Positions 47,302 to 60,146 of a DNA stretch of 64,000 nucleotides are shown here, piece after piece. The notes beneath the pieces were generated by a model that did no database searches, had not been told where the DNA came from, and saw only the letters and a list, made by a program, of their open reading frames with translations. Numbering within the stretch: position 1 is the stretch's first letter; each line of letters begins with the position of its first letter. Source of the stretch: Sophora flavescens (lineage: Eukaryota > Streptophyta > Magnoliopsida > Fabales > Fabaceae). The position numbers were made by a program, and so were the translations under genes. The stretch is taken from the NCBI GenBank assembly GCA_030762895.1, contig CM061070.1:31213652-31277651 (forward strand), written 5' to 3'.

Positions 47302-48330
47302 ACAATAGCATGAGCATTAGTCGCACCAAAGGGCATAACCAAGTACTCGTAGTGACCATAACTCGTCCTACACACTGTCTTTAGGATGTCCTTAGACTTA
47401 ACCTGAACATGATGGTACCCTGACCTCAAATCTATCTTAGAGAAGACACAAGCTCCTATCAACTGATCCATAAGGTCATCAATCCTAGGTAGGGGATATC
47501 GATTCTTAATGGTCACTTTGTTGAGCTGCCGATAGTCGACACACAACCTCATACTGCTATCCTTCTTCTTCACCAACAACATTGGCGCTATGGATATAGG
47601 TCCGGTTCCAGGCACTAAGTCTATGGTGAACTTAACATCTCTCTCAAGGGGTAAGTTATAAACATCCCTCGGAAACACTTCAGGAAATTCCCACACAACA
47701 GGCACACTTCCAACATCAGGAGGGCTCTCTACTTCCAGGGAAGATAACATCATGTACACTTGGGCCTCGTCTTTCATTGAAGCCTTAACTTGGTTGGCAG
47801 AGAGAAACCTAGGATCCTTAGACTCCATAGGAGTGCCAAAAACTAAGGTCTTATCAAAACAATTCAGAAGGACGTGGTTGGAAGATAACCAGTCCATGCC
47901 AAGAATAATATCAAGTTGTTTTAAAGGTAAGCATACAAGATCAACAGTAAAGGTCCCACCATCAATGGTAATATGACAGTTCTTGCATACATGAGAAGTG
48001 AGAACAGGTTTGTTTGTGGGTGTGGAAACAATCAAATCATACTCAAGAAAGGTAATAAGTAAATTTAAACTCTCGACCCTATCATGTGATATAAACGAGT
48101 GTGTAGCACCCGAATCATACAATACAGTTAAAGGAGTTCCATCAAGTAAGCACATACCTTGGATCAAGTCATCGGACTCAGAGGCCTCAGCTCCACTAAG
48201 AGTAAAGACTCTCTCAGTGGTCTTCAGTCGGTTAGCCTGAGACTGCTGACTCTTGTTAGCACTTGGAGGCTCTAACTTTGCTCCTCCATACTCCCGGCTG
48301 ATCTTGGAGGCTCTGACTTTGCTCCTCCAC
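47302..48330 (-). pseudogene. pol: Protease and RT N-part of chromovirus A
   Basis: The minus strand encodes a retroviral-type protease (VLYDSGATHSFIS, then ILGMDWL) and the start of RT (LVKKKDSSMRLCVDYRQLNKVTIKNRYPLPRIDDLMDQL, FSKIDLRSGYHHVQV, LVMPFGATNAHA). Between PISIAPM and LLVKKKD about 35 residues usual in chromovirus RT are missing (the segment with YRMAPAEL...), an in-frame deletion. RT stops at the inversion breakpoint and resumes at 36709 on the other strand. The frame is otherwise open, so most decay came from rearrangement. Confidence 0.9.
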
Positions 48331-49220
48331 ACTCCCGGCTGATGTGGCCAAGCTTGCCACACCTAAAGCAGATGACGTCTGATTCCTTGCACTGGGTAGT
48401 GAAGTGATCTGATGGGACTAGGGGTATTAGAGTTACCACCCCTGGACCTATCATAAGAAAATTGTGGATTCCTGCCACTCTGTTTGAAATCCTGACCGGC
48501 TGGAGCGTAACGCTGCTTGCCCTTATCATTCTGCTCGGTCTTCCTGCTGCCCTGGCTATCTAAACCCTTGAAACCGGCCACTCTGGACTTGTAGGCATCC
48601 TCAAATATCCTACACTTGTTCTCCAAGGTTGGGAAGACTCGGATCTCTTGGTAGTTGATTGCCTGCTTGATTTCTGGGAGAAGACCATCCTCGAACTTTA
48701 CACACTTAGAACGATCATCAGCCATAATCTGGTATGGTGTGTAATACTTACCCAACTCCTCGAACTTTGCCGCATACTCTCCTACTGACATATTCCCCTG
48801 TTGAAGCGCCAAGAATTCCATCTCTTTCTTGTCACGGATATCTGCAGGAAAATATTTCTCCAAGAACTTCTCTCTGAAAGAATTCCAAGTGACCGCCGTA
48901 CCCTCAGCCTTCATCCTCTGACGGCAGTTCTCCCACCAGTGTTCAGCCTCCTCAGTGAGCATAAAAGTAGCAAAGATAACCCTTTGCTGATCATTGCAGT
49001 CAATGGCTCAGAAGATCTTCTCCGTCTCCCTCATCCTCAACAAAGCACCTCCGGGGTCATAAGCTCCTCTGAAAGATGGTGGATTATTCTGCTGGAACTT
49101 GTCGAGACCCTGAAACTTAGTCGATCCTCCATTGTTGTTGTTCAGAACTTGTCCTATCGTATAGGCAAGGAGTGCCAACGTGTCAATGATTTCCTGATCG
49201 TTTCTTCCTCTTCCTGCCAT
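48272..49220 (-). pseudogene. gag: Gag of chromovirus A
   Basis: The start is at ATG 49218-49220 (MAGRGRNDQEIIDTLALLA). A stop near 49008 splits off the first 70 residues. The capsid-like Retrotrans_gag domain follows (EAEHWWENCRQRM, WNSFREKFLEKYFP, FLALQQGNMSVGEYAAKFEEL). A frame change near 48420 precedes the CCHC knuckle CFRCGKLGHISREC. A 41-bp tandem duplication (48264-48304 and 48305-48345) lies just after the knuckle and shifts the frame towards protease. The 5' untranslated part is 49221-49379. Confidence 0.9.
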
Positions 49221-49379
49221 GAGTTCCTGTAAATATACAAAACAGCCATTAAATACAGAGAACTTAAACAGGAAAAAGCTACAAGCTCCTAACTTTAAGC
49301 ATCATTGTCTATAACAAGTTTAGACAATTCAAACAAGAGCACACAACAGACTCATACCACGGCCTGATAGGACAGGCCT

Positions 49380-49391
49380 GCTCTGATACCA
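49380..49391 (-). promoter_or_regulatory. Primer-binding site of chromovirus A, initiator Met tRNA
   Basis: GCTCTGATACCA on the plus strand is TGGTATCAGAGC on the element's strand, 5 bp from the LTR. Confidence 0.9.
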
Positions 49392-49396
49392 CTAAA

Positions 49397-50258
<862 letters not shown>

Positions 50259-52730
50259 TGTATATCCCGCATGCATTCAAAAGCGATAACACATATAAAA
50301 AGAGAGAGAAGACATGCAAATATATATATAATATCAAAATCGGGAAGAGACTGCCGTATTGTAACATAACAGGGAAATAACCAAAACATGTTTATAAAGG
50401 AATTATAACATACCTGAAACATAAACCAACCCAACCCCGATGTCACACTACAGAGCTAGTATAACCAATCCGATAAAACAACTCGGATACAACTGGAAAA
50501 AAACTAAACAACTACTGAAAACGGGAAATCCTATCTACGTGTCGCGGCTCCTCAGAGTCACTCCTCAACTGGCTGCACATCGACCTCTGTATAAAAGATA
50601 CATGCCACAAAACAAGAAACATGGAGATAGGGAGTAAGAAACATATGTACGAATATAATGGCAAGGAAGCAGTTAGCAAGACGAGCATACATCAAACAAG
50701 TATGTTATATCAAACAGCAATATCATAACAATCATCATCATACAACGTGTATGCTATGCAATGCAGCTATGCTCCACTCCTCTATTATGCACTTGGATCC
50801 AAACTAACTCAGGATGCCAACTTTGAGGTTACATCTCCATGTTGGCCATAGAAGCACCAACACCGGGCCAATCCACCAACCATGGGTGGACCCCTAGGAC
50901 AGCCGACGGACCTTACTCGCGGGTTCGCCATCGCGGTTGTACACGACCCCATAGTCTAAAAAGAATCGCCGCGAATGGCCAGATCGTCTTACTCTCGGAC
51001 AACCTCCCCTATGTTGCACAACCTCTCATCAACATCTCCGATGCGTGAATGCATGGCAAACAACACACAACCACAACCACCACCTCCGCTTGGGTCCATA
51101 GGCCACCCAAGTTTTATCACCATCAAAACCTCGACCACTAGGCTATCGAGGATTATCGTTTAATGTTTCACCGTTAAGTCTTTTAAGCATCAACAACACT
51201 CTGGCCATTAAGCACTAGAGCTCAACACCTTGGCCATCAAGCATCAAGGCCCCCTTGGAGCGGACATTAGGCTACCAAGGTATAACATCTTAGCACTTGG
51301 AGCGGACACTAGGCTACCAAGGTACAACATCTTAACACTTGGTGCGGACAATAGGCTACCAAGGTACAACATCTTATCACTTGTCTTTTGGTCTTCATGT
51401 TCCGTTGGTATCTTATTAAGTCTTTTAAGCGTTTGGGGTGAAAACCCCTATATCATGCATTATGGTTCTGTTTGGCGTGCTCACCCTCAGCACGGGTGTG
51501 CAGGACCTCCAGGCAAGCATCGCCGTGCTGCCTGCTGAGCACGGGCGTTCTTAAATGCGGTCCCTGCACTGGGTTTCAAACTTGAGCACGGGCGTGCTCC
51601 TTGTTAAGCACGGTCGTGCTCAATGTAGCATGGCTGTACCGATCTGGGCAGAAAGGGTCAGAAACCCTTTCCCAAATCCTTGGGATAGTTCGCATATTCA
51701 ATCAATTGGCTTTTACTAATCCATTGATCATCAACTTCATTAATCTTAACTGTTCTTCAGTAATATTCATGTCAATAGCATCATACTCATCCTAATCATG
51801 GCATCACAATATTAACATATTCATAACAGACAACATCAATTAATAGTAAGAACATTAATACCAATATTATCATCACAATAGATAATCATGAAATAACAAT
51901 TAATCATATAAACATATAAACATGTTAACAAGGAATAAGTCATGGGTAACCCTTCATCTTACGCTACCCCGAGCCTACGTACTCATTCTATTTCTTCTCC
52001 ACATGCCTGGTATGAAGATTCCCAAAACGATAATGTTGACAAACTAGACACGTTCCCTCGAGCTGCTTGACGAGTTCCCCAAGCCTTGGTCAAACAAGAA
52101 GAAGATAACCAATTAGTCTCTAGATCTAATAATAGAAAGTAGACTAAGAGAGAGGGAAGACAACATTACCTTAAACGACACTATCGCACTACTTCTCTCC
52201 CACAACTAGTAAGAAAACCAATAACTTCAAGGGGTTCAAGGGGAGGGGAGGGGAGGGAAGAGGTTTTTGTCGCACTAGAATTGTCCAAAGTGTCAAAAAG
52301 AGGGTTTGGGTCGCAACCCTCATGGAACTGATCTATTTATAGACTCCGAGACCTGAGCATGGCCTTACTCCATGTTGAGCACGGCCATGCTCAGGAACCG
52401 TGCTCAATTCCTGAGCACGGGGCGCTCAAATATTGCACTTCCAGACCATCTAAACGATCGAATTGTCCAAAACACATAGAATAATACTTGTATATAATTC
52501 TCTTATCTTTCCAACGCCATAAAGATCACCTCGATCGGACATCTAGAACTCAAGATATGACCAAAACGGTGAAACAGGTTACTTGGACTCTAAAAGGATT
52601 GAACCTTTCTGAGGCTAAACTTCCCCAAACATGAACTTAGGCATCAAAAACAAACATAACAAGCATATTCAAACATATATATAACATATATGAAAGCACT
52701 AAGCTTATGTATGAAAAACAGGGGGTTACA
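50259..52730 (-). mobile_element. LTR B1, first LTR of the B chain
   Basis: The LTR is 2,472 bp and starts with a damaged TGTATATCCCGCATGC (B2: TGACACCCTCTACC...GCATGC); it ends GGGGGTTACA. It is colinear with B2 except for a deletion of about 264 bp at 51770, where B2 has 54525-54790. TATA on the element's strand is at 52333-52342. Palindromes of AGCACGG type lie at 51475-51640 and 52360-52430. Confidence 0.87.
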
Positions 52731-52990
52731 ATTCCACCCCCCTTATAAAAATTTCGTCCTCGAAATTTCTATCACCCTAACTGGTTAAACATTCACCAAT
52801 AAGGCTCATAACCTCGGATTAAGTCGTCGGACTCGGAGGCTCCAACCAAGCAGGAAGAACTAAGGGTTCTTAACACTAAAGCATCATTATCTATAATAAA
52901 TATAGATAATTCAAAGGAAACACACAGAAGACTCGCAATAGACTCATACCACGTCTGGACAGGGCCAAACTGTTCTGATACCACTAAACT
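52731..52990 (-). mobile_element. Internal region 1 of the B chain, 260 bp, no genes
   Basis: The left end is the polypurine tract (ATTCCACCCCCTTAT). A segment follows resembling the protease-region sequence of A (GGATTAAGTCGTCGGACTCGGAGGC; compare 48171-48190). Last come the 5' untranslated part and a primer site (GTTCTGATACCA, 52972-52983, one mismatch to iMet). Gag, RT, RNase H and integrase are all absent. It is an internally deleted chromovirus derivative. Confidence 0.88.
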
Positions 52991-55726
52991 TGACACCCTC
53001 TACCTCGCATGCATTCAAAAGTGATAACACAGATATAAAAAGAGAGAGAACACATGCAAATATATATATAATATCAAAACCGGGCAGAGACTGCCACATT
53101 GTAACATAACGCGGAAATAACCAAAACATGTTTATAAAGGAAGCATAACATAACTGAAACATAAACGAACCCAACCCCGATGTCATACTATAGAGCTGGT
53201 ATAACCAATCCGATAAAACAACTCGGATACAACTGGAAAAAACTAAACAACTATTGAAAACGGGGAATCCTATCTACGAGTCACGGCTCCTCGTGAGTCA
53301 CTCCTCAATCCTGGCGCACATCGACCTCTCGTATAAAATATACATGCCACAAAACAAGAAACATAGATATAGGGTGTAAGAAACATATGTACGAATAACG
53401 GCAAGGAAGCAGTTAGCAAGACGAGCATACATCAAACTTAAGCAAGTTATATCAAACACCAATATCATAACAATCATCATCATACAACGTGTATGCTATG
53501 CGATGCAGTTATGCTCCACTCCTATATTATGCACTTGGATCCAATCTAACTCAGGATGCCAACTTTGGGGTTATATCTCCACATTGGAAATAAAATCACC
53601 AACGCCGGGCCAATGCACCAACCATGGGTGGACCCCTAGGACAGCCGACGCACCTTACTCGCTGGTGCGCCACCGCGGTTGTGCATGATCCCATAGTCTC
53701 GGAAGAATCGCCGCAGATGGCCAGATCGTCTTACTCTTGGATAACCCCCTAGGTTGCACAACCTCCCATCAACGTCTCCGATGCGTGACTGCATGGCAAA
53801 CAACACATAACCACAACCACCACCTCCGCTTGGGCCCATTGGCTACCCAAGTTTTATCACCATCAACACGTCGACCACTAGACTATAGAGGATTATCGTT
53901 GAAGTTTCATCGTTAAGTCATTTAAGCATCAACAACACTCTGGCCATTAAGCACCAGAGCTCAACACCTTGACCATCAAGCACCAAGGCCCCCTTGGAGC
54001 GGACATTAGGCTACCAAGGTATAACATCTTAGCACTTGGTGCGGACACTGGGCTACCAAGGTACAACATCTTAACACTTGGAGCGGACACTAGGTTACCA
54101 AGGTACAACAACTTATCACTTGTCTTTTGGTCTTCATGTTCCGTTGGTATCTTATTAAGTCTTTTAAGTGTTTGGGGTGAAAACCCTATTTCATGCATTA
54201 TGGTTCTGTTCTGGTTAGGTGAGCACGGGCATGCTCACCCTCAGCACGGGTGTACTAGACCTGCAGGTAAGCACGGCCATGCTGCCTGCTGAGCACGGGT
54301 GTGCTTAAATGCGCGCCCTGCTCTGGGTTTCAAACTTGAGCACAGGCATGCTCCTTGTTCAGCACGGCCGTGCTCAATGGATAATGGTCGTACTAATTTG
54401 GGTAGAAAGGGTCAGAAACCCTTTCCCAAATCCTTGGGACAGTTCATAGATTCAACCTATTGGCTTTTACTAATCCATTGATCATCAACTTCATTAATCT
54501 TAACTGTTCTTCATTAATATTCATGTCCTATCATCATGGGGAATTAATCCTTTAATCATAGCTTCGTTATTAATGTTCCTAGAACACTCACTAATCAATC
54601 CAAGGATCTTTAACTAAGCCCTATGAACATAACCTTACCCCTCACACTATATTCATGTCTTATGAACAACTGGGAAAAACATCCCTTAATTCTCATTATT
54701 GTCATTAATGCATTTTAACGTCTTAACATCATTGTTGGCATTAACACCTCAACAATCAACACTCATAAAGAGTACAACACAAACAACAGTCAATAGCATC
54801 ATCCTCATCATAATCATGGCATCACAACAATAACATATTCATAACAGACAACATCAATTAATAGTAAGAATATTAATACCAATATTATCATCACAATTGA
54901 TAATCATGAAATAACAATTAATCATATAAACATATAAACATGTTAACACGGAAAAGGTCATGGGTAACCCTTCATCTCACGCTACCCCGAGCCTACATAC
55001 TCATTCTATTTCTTCTCCCCATACCTGGTATGAAGATTCCCAAAACGATAACGTTGACAAATTAGACACGTTCCCTCAAGCGGCTCGACGAGTTCCCCAA
55101 GCCTTGGCCAAACAAGAAGAGGATAACCAATTAGTCTCTAGATCTAATAATAGAAAAGAGACTAAGAGAGAGAGAGAAGACAACGTTACCTTAAACGACA
55201 CTATCGCGCTCCTTCTCTCCCTCAACTAGAACAAGAAATCCAAGAACTTCAATGGGTTCAAGGGGAGAGGAGGGAAGAGGTTTTTGTCGCACTAGAACTG
55301 TCCAAAGTGTCAAAAAGAGGGTTTGGGTCGTAACCCTCATTGAACTGCTCTATTTATAGGCTCCGAGACTTGAGCACGGTCTTGCTCCCAGTTGAGCACG
55401 GTCGTACTCAATTCCTGAGCACGGGGCGCTCAAATATTGCACTACGAGACCATCTAAACGATCGAATAGGCCAAAACACATAGACTAATACTTGTATATA
55501 ATTCTCTTAGATTTCCAACGCCATAAATATCACCTCGATCGGACATCTAGAACTCAAGATATGGCCAAAACGTGAAACATGTTACTTGGAAGGATTGAAC
55601 CTTTCTAAGGCTAAACTTCCCCAAACATGAACTTAGGCATCAAAAACAAACATAACAAGCATATACAAACATATATATAACATATATGAAAGCACTAAGC
55701 TTATTTACGAAAAACGGGGTGTTACA
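52991..55726 (-). mobile_element. LTR B2, complete middle LTR of the B chain
   Basis: The LTR is 2,736 bp, TGACACCCTCTACCTC...GGGGTGTTACA. TATA on the element's strand is at 55350-55359. The perfect palindrome AGCACGGCCGTGCT lies at 54361-54374. Being between two internal regions, it serves as 5' LTR for one and 3' LTR for the other. Small plus-strand frames in it (53503-53688, 54960-55229) are chance. Confidence 0.9.
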
Positions 55727-55985
55727 ATTCCACCCCATTATCAAAATTTGGTCCTTGAAATTTCTATCACCCTAACTGGTTAAACTTTCACCAATAAGGC
55801 TCATAACCTCGGATCAAGTCCTCGGACTCGGAGGCTCCAATCAAGCAGGAAGAACTAAGGGTTCTTAACACTAAAGCATCATTATCTATAATAAATATAG
55901 ATAATTCAAAGAAAACACACAGAAGACTCGCAATACACTCATACCACGTCCGGACAGGGCCGAACTGCTCTGATACCACTAAATT
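55727..55985 (-). mobile_element. Internal region 2 of the B chain, 259 bp, no genes
   Basis: It has the same structure and deletion points as internal region 1, with roughly 15-20 differences by eye. The primer site GCTCTGATACCA is at 55967-55978 and the polypurine tract at 55727-55738. Confidence 0.9.
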
Positions 55986-56051
55986 TGACACCCTCTACCC
56001 CGCATGCATTCAAAAGCGATAACAAAGATATAAAAAGAGAGAGAACACATG

Positions 56052-56100
<49 letters not shown>

Positions 56101-56603
56101 CAAAATCGGGCAGAGACAACCGCATTATAACATAACGCGGAAATAACCAAAACATGTTTATAAAGGAAGCATAACATAACTGAAACATAAATGAACCCAA
56201 CCCTGATGTCATACTACAGAGCTGATATAACCAATCCGATAAAACAACTCGGATACAACTGGAAGAAAACTAAACAACTATTGAAAATGGGAAATCCTAT
56301 CTACGATATGCGGCTCCTCAGAGTCACTCCTCAACTAGCTGCACAACGACCTCTGTATAAAAGATACATGCCACGAAAAAAGAAACATAGAGATAGGGAG
56401 TAAGAAACATATGTACGAATATAACGGCAAGGAAGCAGTTAGCAAGACGAACATACATCAAACAAGCATGTTATATCAAACAACAATATCATAACAATCA
56501 ACATCATACAACGTGTATGTTATGCAATGCATTTATGCTTCACTCCTCTATTATTCACTTGGATCCAAACAAACTTAGGATGTCAACTTTGGGGTTACAT
56601 CTC
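55986..56603 (-). mobile_element. LTR B3, left part only
   Basis: It starts TGACACCCTCTACCCCGCATGC and follows B2 for 618 bp until copia M is inserted (candidate TSD ATCTC, 56599-56603). It has a (TA)n expansion at 56053-56096 where B2 has only a short ATATATAT. The rest is presumably beyond the window. Confidence 0.88.
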
Positions 56604-58263
56604 TGTTGGAACCAAAGTAGTTTTGGATTTAATAATCTCTAAGTTTTGATGCTAACAGAAGGATTAAATTTGCTTGGCAAAGTGTTAGTTAAGATCTAAC
56701 ATGTGCTTTCAGTTATGCATGTATACTTACATATATGAAACATGGGATAAGTTTCAATTGAAAAATACGCGTAAATACACGTCCACCCCTGTAGACGGGC
56801 TGCTCAAATACTTTGGTAAAGTTACTTAGTTATTAATTAAGCAGACTGGCTTTCTTTAGTAGACGAGGCTATAAATATTTGTTAGATGAATACCTAAATA
56901 ACTTGTTAGGTACAGCAAGCCCAAAGACTTGATAATAAACGCGTCCATCTTGCCACGTAAGCGGGGCAAAAGTAATTAGTTGAAAGAAATGAACTGAAAC
57001 ATAAAGTAATCTGGTAGACGAGCTCTAACCGCCACATCACTAGACGAAGATCTTTATAACTCATTAAGGAATAGCAAGTCCGAAGACTTGATAGATAAGA
57101 GGATATGCCACATCATCAGACGAGCTAAGTAAAATATAGAACAGACTTGGACTCTCATATGAATGAGTAGACGGAGTTTCTTTTTAGACGAGCTCCATCT
57201 TTGAATGAATTAAATGCAATCCGAATCTCTTATATTTATTTCAAATGATTGATATTTATTTCAATGGAATATTTGTTCTTCACATTTGTTTTATTTGCTT
57301 TAATATTTCAACTTGTTGTAAAAGAAACATAGTACAATCAAGAAATGCAAAAAGCATAATCGTACAAATAAGATACTGCAAAACGATCTGTACGATGACA
57401 ACTTTATGACTGAAAAAGCTGGATTATACACAAAAGAGGAACAACAAGCGCTCAAGCTGCAATACTCAGAGGAGCGAACCTCCAAATTCATGCTACCTCG
57501 ATAACCAAGAGTACTATTCAGCATTGCTACAATCAAGCTATCAGTCACAACGGATATCATGCATTAATTGCTATCTCCAAACAGGATTATTCAAAGTAAC
57601 CGTTGAAGAAATACACAGTTGAAGAAATACAAGTGAAGAAGAAGGTCACTATAAATTGAAGACCTCAGATACTGAAGAACAACTCTTGTCTGCACCATCT
57701 TGCTAGCTGAACTTTTGCCATTTGATAATCATTCATTCCATTATTCTTTTAAGAGCAAGAGTATGTATTCTTTAGTTTGAATATTGTTGTAATATTCAAT
57801 TGATCTTATACTGTCATATTCTCACACATAGTGAGTTAAGAAGATCAACCATTAAATCTCTTTGTTAGAGTTAGAGCCTGTAGAGGCTTGGTAAGAAAGG
57901 AATACTTGTAGCCTGGAGAGGTGCTGAATACTTATTTGTAATCTATTTGGAGAAATAGTGGATAAATCCTTCAAGTCGAAGGGACTGGACATAGCTCTTG
58001 GTTGGAAGAGAGTGAACCGAGATAAAATCTCTTGTGTGAATCTTCTATCTCTAAACTCTTCAGTTTTATTTGCTTATACTAACTGTGGGGTTTTGATATT
58101 GCTTTTGTTAAAGTCTTTTAAAAAGGAACTTTGTCTTTGTGTGTGCTTCTGTTTCAGATCTCTTTGAGTGAAAAAATTGTTTTTAAAGGTTGTTTTCGAA
58201 AATTATTAACAAACACAATTCAACCCCCCCTCCTCCTCCTTGTGTTTGCCTGTGTCAACTTTA
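56604..58263 (+). mobile_element. 5' LTR of Sirevirus M
   Basis: The LTR is 1,660 bp from TGTTGGAACCAAAGTAG to ...GTCAACTTTA; the last bases are placed by analogy with H and give TA instead of CA. It contains inverted repeats CAAGCCCAAAGACTTG (56916-56931) and CAAGTCCGAAGACTTG (57075-57090), TATA CTATAAAT (57649-57656) and CACAATTCAACCCCCC near its end. Primer site TGGTATCAGAGC is at 58266-58277. Confidence 0.9.
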
Positions 58264-58265
58264 GT

Positions 58266-58277
58266 TGGTATCAGAGC
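58266..58277 (+). promoter_or_regulatory. Primer-binding site of M, initiator Met tRNA
   Basis: TGGTATCAGAGC, exact, 2 bp after the LTR end. Confidence 0.9.
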
Positions 58278-58334
58278 TCAGTCTCGAAAGGGTTGAGCAT
58301 CTAACAAGTGCTGAGGGAGTACGATCCAACAACC

Positions 58335-60146
58335 ATGGATGCAGAAGGACAAGCTATCAACAGGCCTCCTCTCTTTGATGGTTCTGATTATGACTACTAG
58401 AAGAAGAGGATGATGGCCTTTTTGGATGCACAAAGTCTGGACATCTGGGAGCTCATAGAAACTGGTTACACTAAACCCAGAAATGAAAATGGAGCTGCTG
58501 TTGCTAGAGCAGACTGGACAACAAATCAAAAGTCAAAGCATCAACAGAATCTTAAAGCTAAGCATTATTTGATGTGTGCCATCACCAGATCTGAACATGA
58601 CAAAGTTCACAGCTGCAATACTGCTAAAGAAATATGGGATACTCTTGCCCTAGCTCATGAGGGCTCCTCACAAGTTAAGGAATCCAAGATCAGCATGATG
58701 GTTCATCAGTATGAGCTGTTCAAGATGGGTGAACATGAAACAATAGACCAAATGTTTGGAAGATTCCAAACCATCACCAACAGTCTCAGATCTCTTGGAA
58801 AAATCTATGAAAATAAAGATCATGTCAGAAAAATTCTGAGAAGTCTATCCAAGCAGTGGAGACCCAAAGTAACTGCTATTCAGGAAGCAAAAAACCTGAA
58901 TACACTCTCTCTGGAAGAGCTTCTTGGATCTCTCAAGGTTCATGAACTTGAATTCAATGAAGAAGAAAATTCCATAAAAGGAAAATCTATTGCCCTAAAG
59001 GCAAAGAAAGCAAGTTCATCAAAAGTTCTCAAAGCTCCTGAGTCATCTAATGAGTCTGAATCTTCTGATGATAATGAAAAATCAAGTGAGGATGAATTAT
59101 CCTTTATCTCCATAAAGATTCAACATATGTGGAAAAAGAAAGGTGATTTCAGAAGGAAGAAATTCAATAAAATGTTTTCCAAGGAGAAGTCAGACTCCAA
59201 GGAAAAAGGTCCACCCTTGTGCTTTGAATACATGAAACCCGGTCATTTCAAAGCAAACTGCCCAGAGCTAAAGGACAAAAAGAAGTTCTTCAAGAAGAAG
59301 AGAGGCTTAATGGCTACATGGGAGGATCTTGATCTGTCTTCTTCAGATGAAGAAAATGAAGCTGAGGAAGAGGCAAATATCTGTCTCATGGCAGACACTA
59401 CATCGAAAAGTGAATACACTGATGCTGAGGTAATGGACTCAGACCCGTCCACTCTTCAAAATGCTTTTGATGAATTGTTGCATGAGTCATCTATACTATC
59501 ACGAGAATATAAGAGTCTCAAAAAGAAGTTTTCTAAACTGTCTAAAGAATATGATAGGGTCAGCATTGAGAAACAAAACCTCAAAAATGAAAATGACATA
59601 CTAAAATCAATGAATTTCAGTCTAGCTGACAAAATGGTGTGTGAACCTGATGTTTCTTGTGAAGTTGCAAAACTGAAACAAGATGTAACTTATCTAACCG
59701 AATCCCTGTCAAAGCGTGTAGGAGACTCAGATAAGCTTAGCCTCATTTTAAGGTACTCTAGGTCACCTTATGATAAATCTGGTCTTGGTTATGACAAAGA
59801 GAAGCAAGACGCATCTCACAAAGAGTCAAAACCACTGAAACAACATAGAGCTTCAAAAGTTACAAATAAACATACTAAAGCTAAGTCTAGCTTGTCTAAC
59901 ACCTTTTGTAAAGTATGTGGAAAAAGTGGGCATATTGCATCTAGATGCATACACAATAAATATGCTAAGCATACTCGTCCAGTGACAACTAACAAGAAAG
60001 GACCCAAGCCAGTTTGGGTACCTAAAGATAAGATAATACCTGTTGCAGATTTGCTTAACAACAGGAAGAAAACAGATGTATTGGTACTTGGACAGTGGAT
60101 GCTCACGACACATGACGGGAGAAAAGTCTATGTTCCAAAACCTTAA
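58335..60146 (+). pseudogene. gag: Gag of Sirevirus M, one internal stop
   Basis: The frame starts at ATG 58335 (MDAEGQAINRPPLFDGSDYDY) and has a single TAG (58398-58400) where copia Gag has the Trp of YWKKRM; the rest is open for about 580 codons. It shows the UBN2/Retrotran_gag_2 domain (MCAITRSEHDKV, RSLSKQWRPKV, LEELLGSLKVHE). A first knuckle follows, in which Tyr replaces the second Cys (CFEYMKPGHFKANC), then a coiled coil (59470-59620) and a second intact knuckle (CKVCGKSGHIASRC, 59907-59948). Gag would assemble the particle and bind RNA. The frame overlaps the protease by about 100 bp, with pol in the +1 frame. Confidence 0.9.

Noticed and set aside
51230..51538. Repeated peptide GADIRLPRYNIL frame (also 53969-54292)
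   Set aside because: A short triple repeat within B LTRs (TTGGAGCGGACATTAGGCTA-type units); not coding, as it sits antisense to the LTR transcript and has no family.
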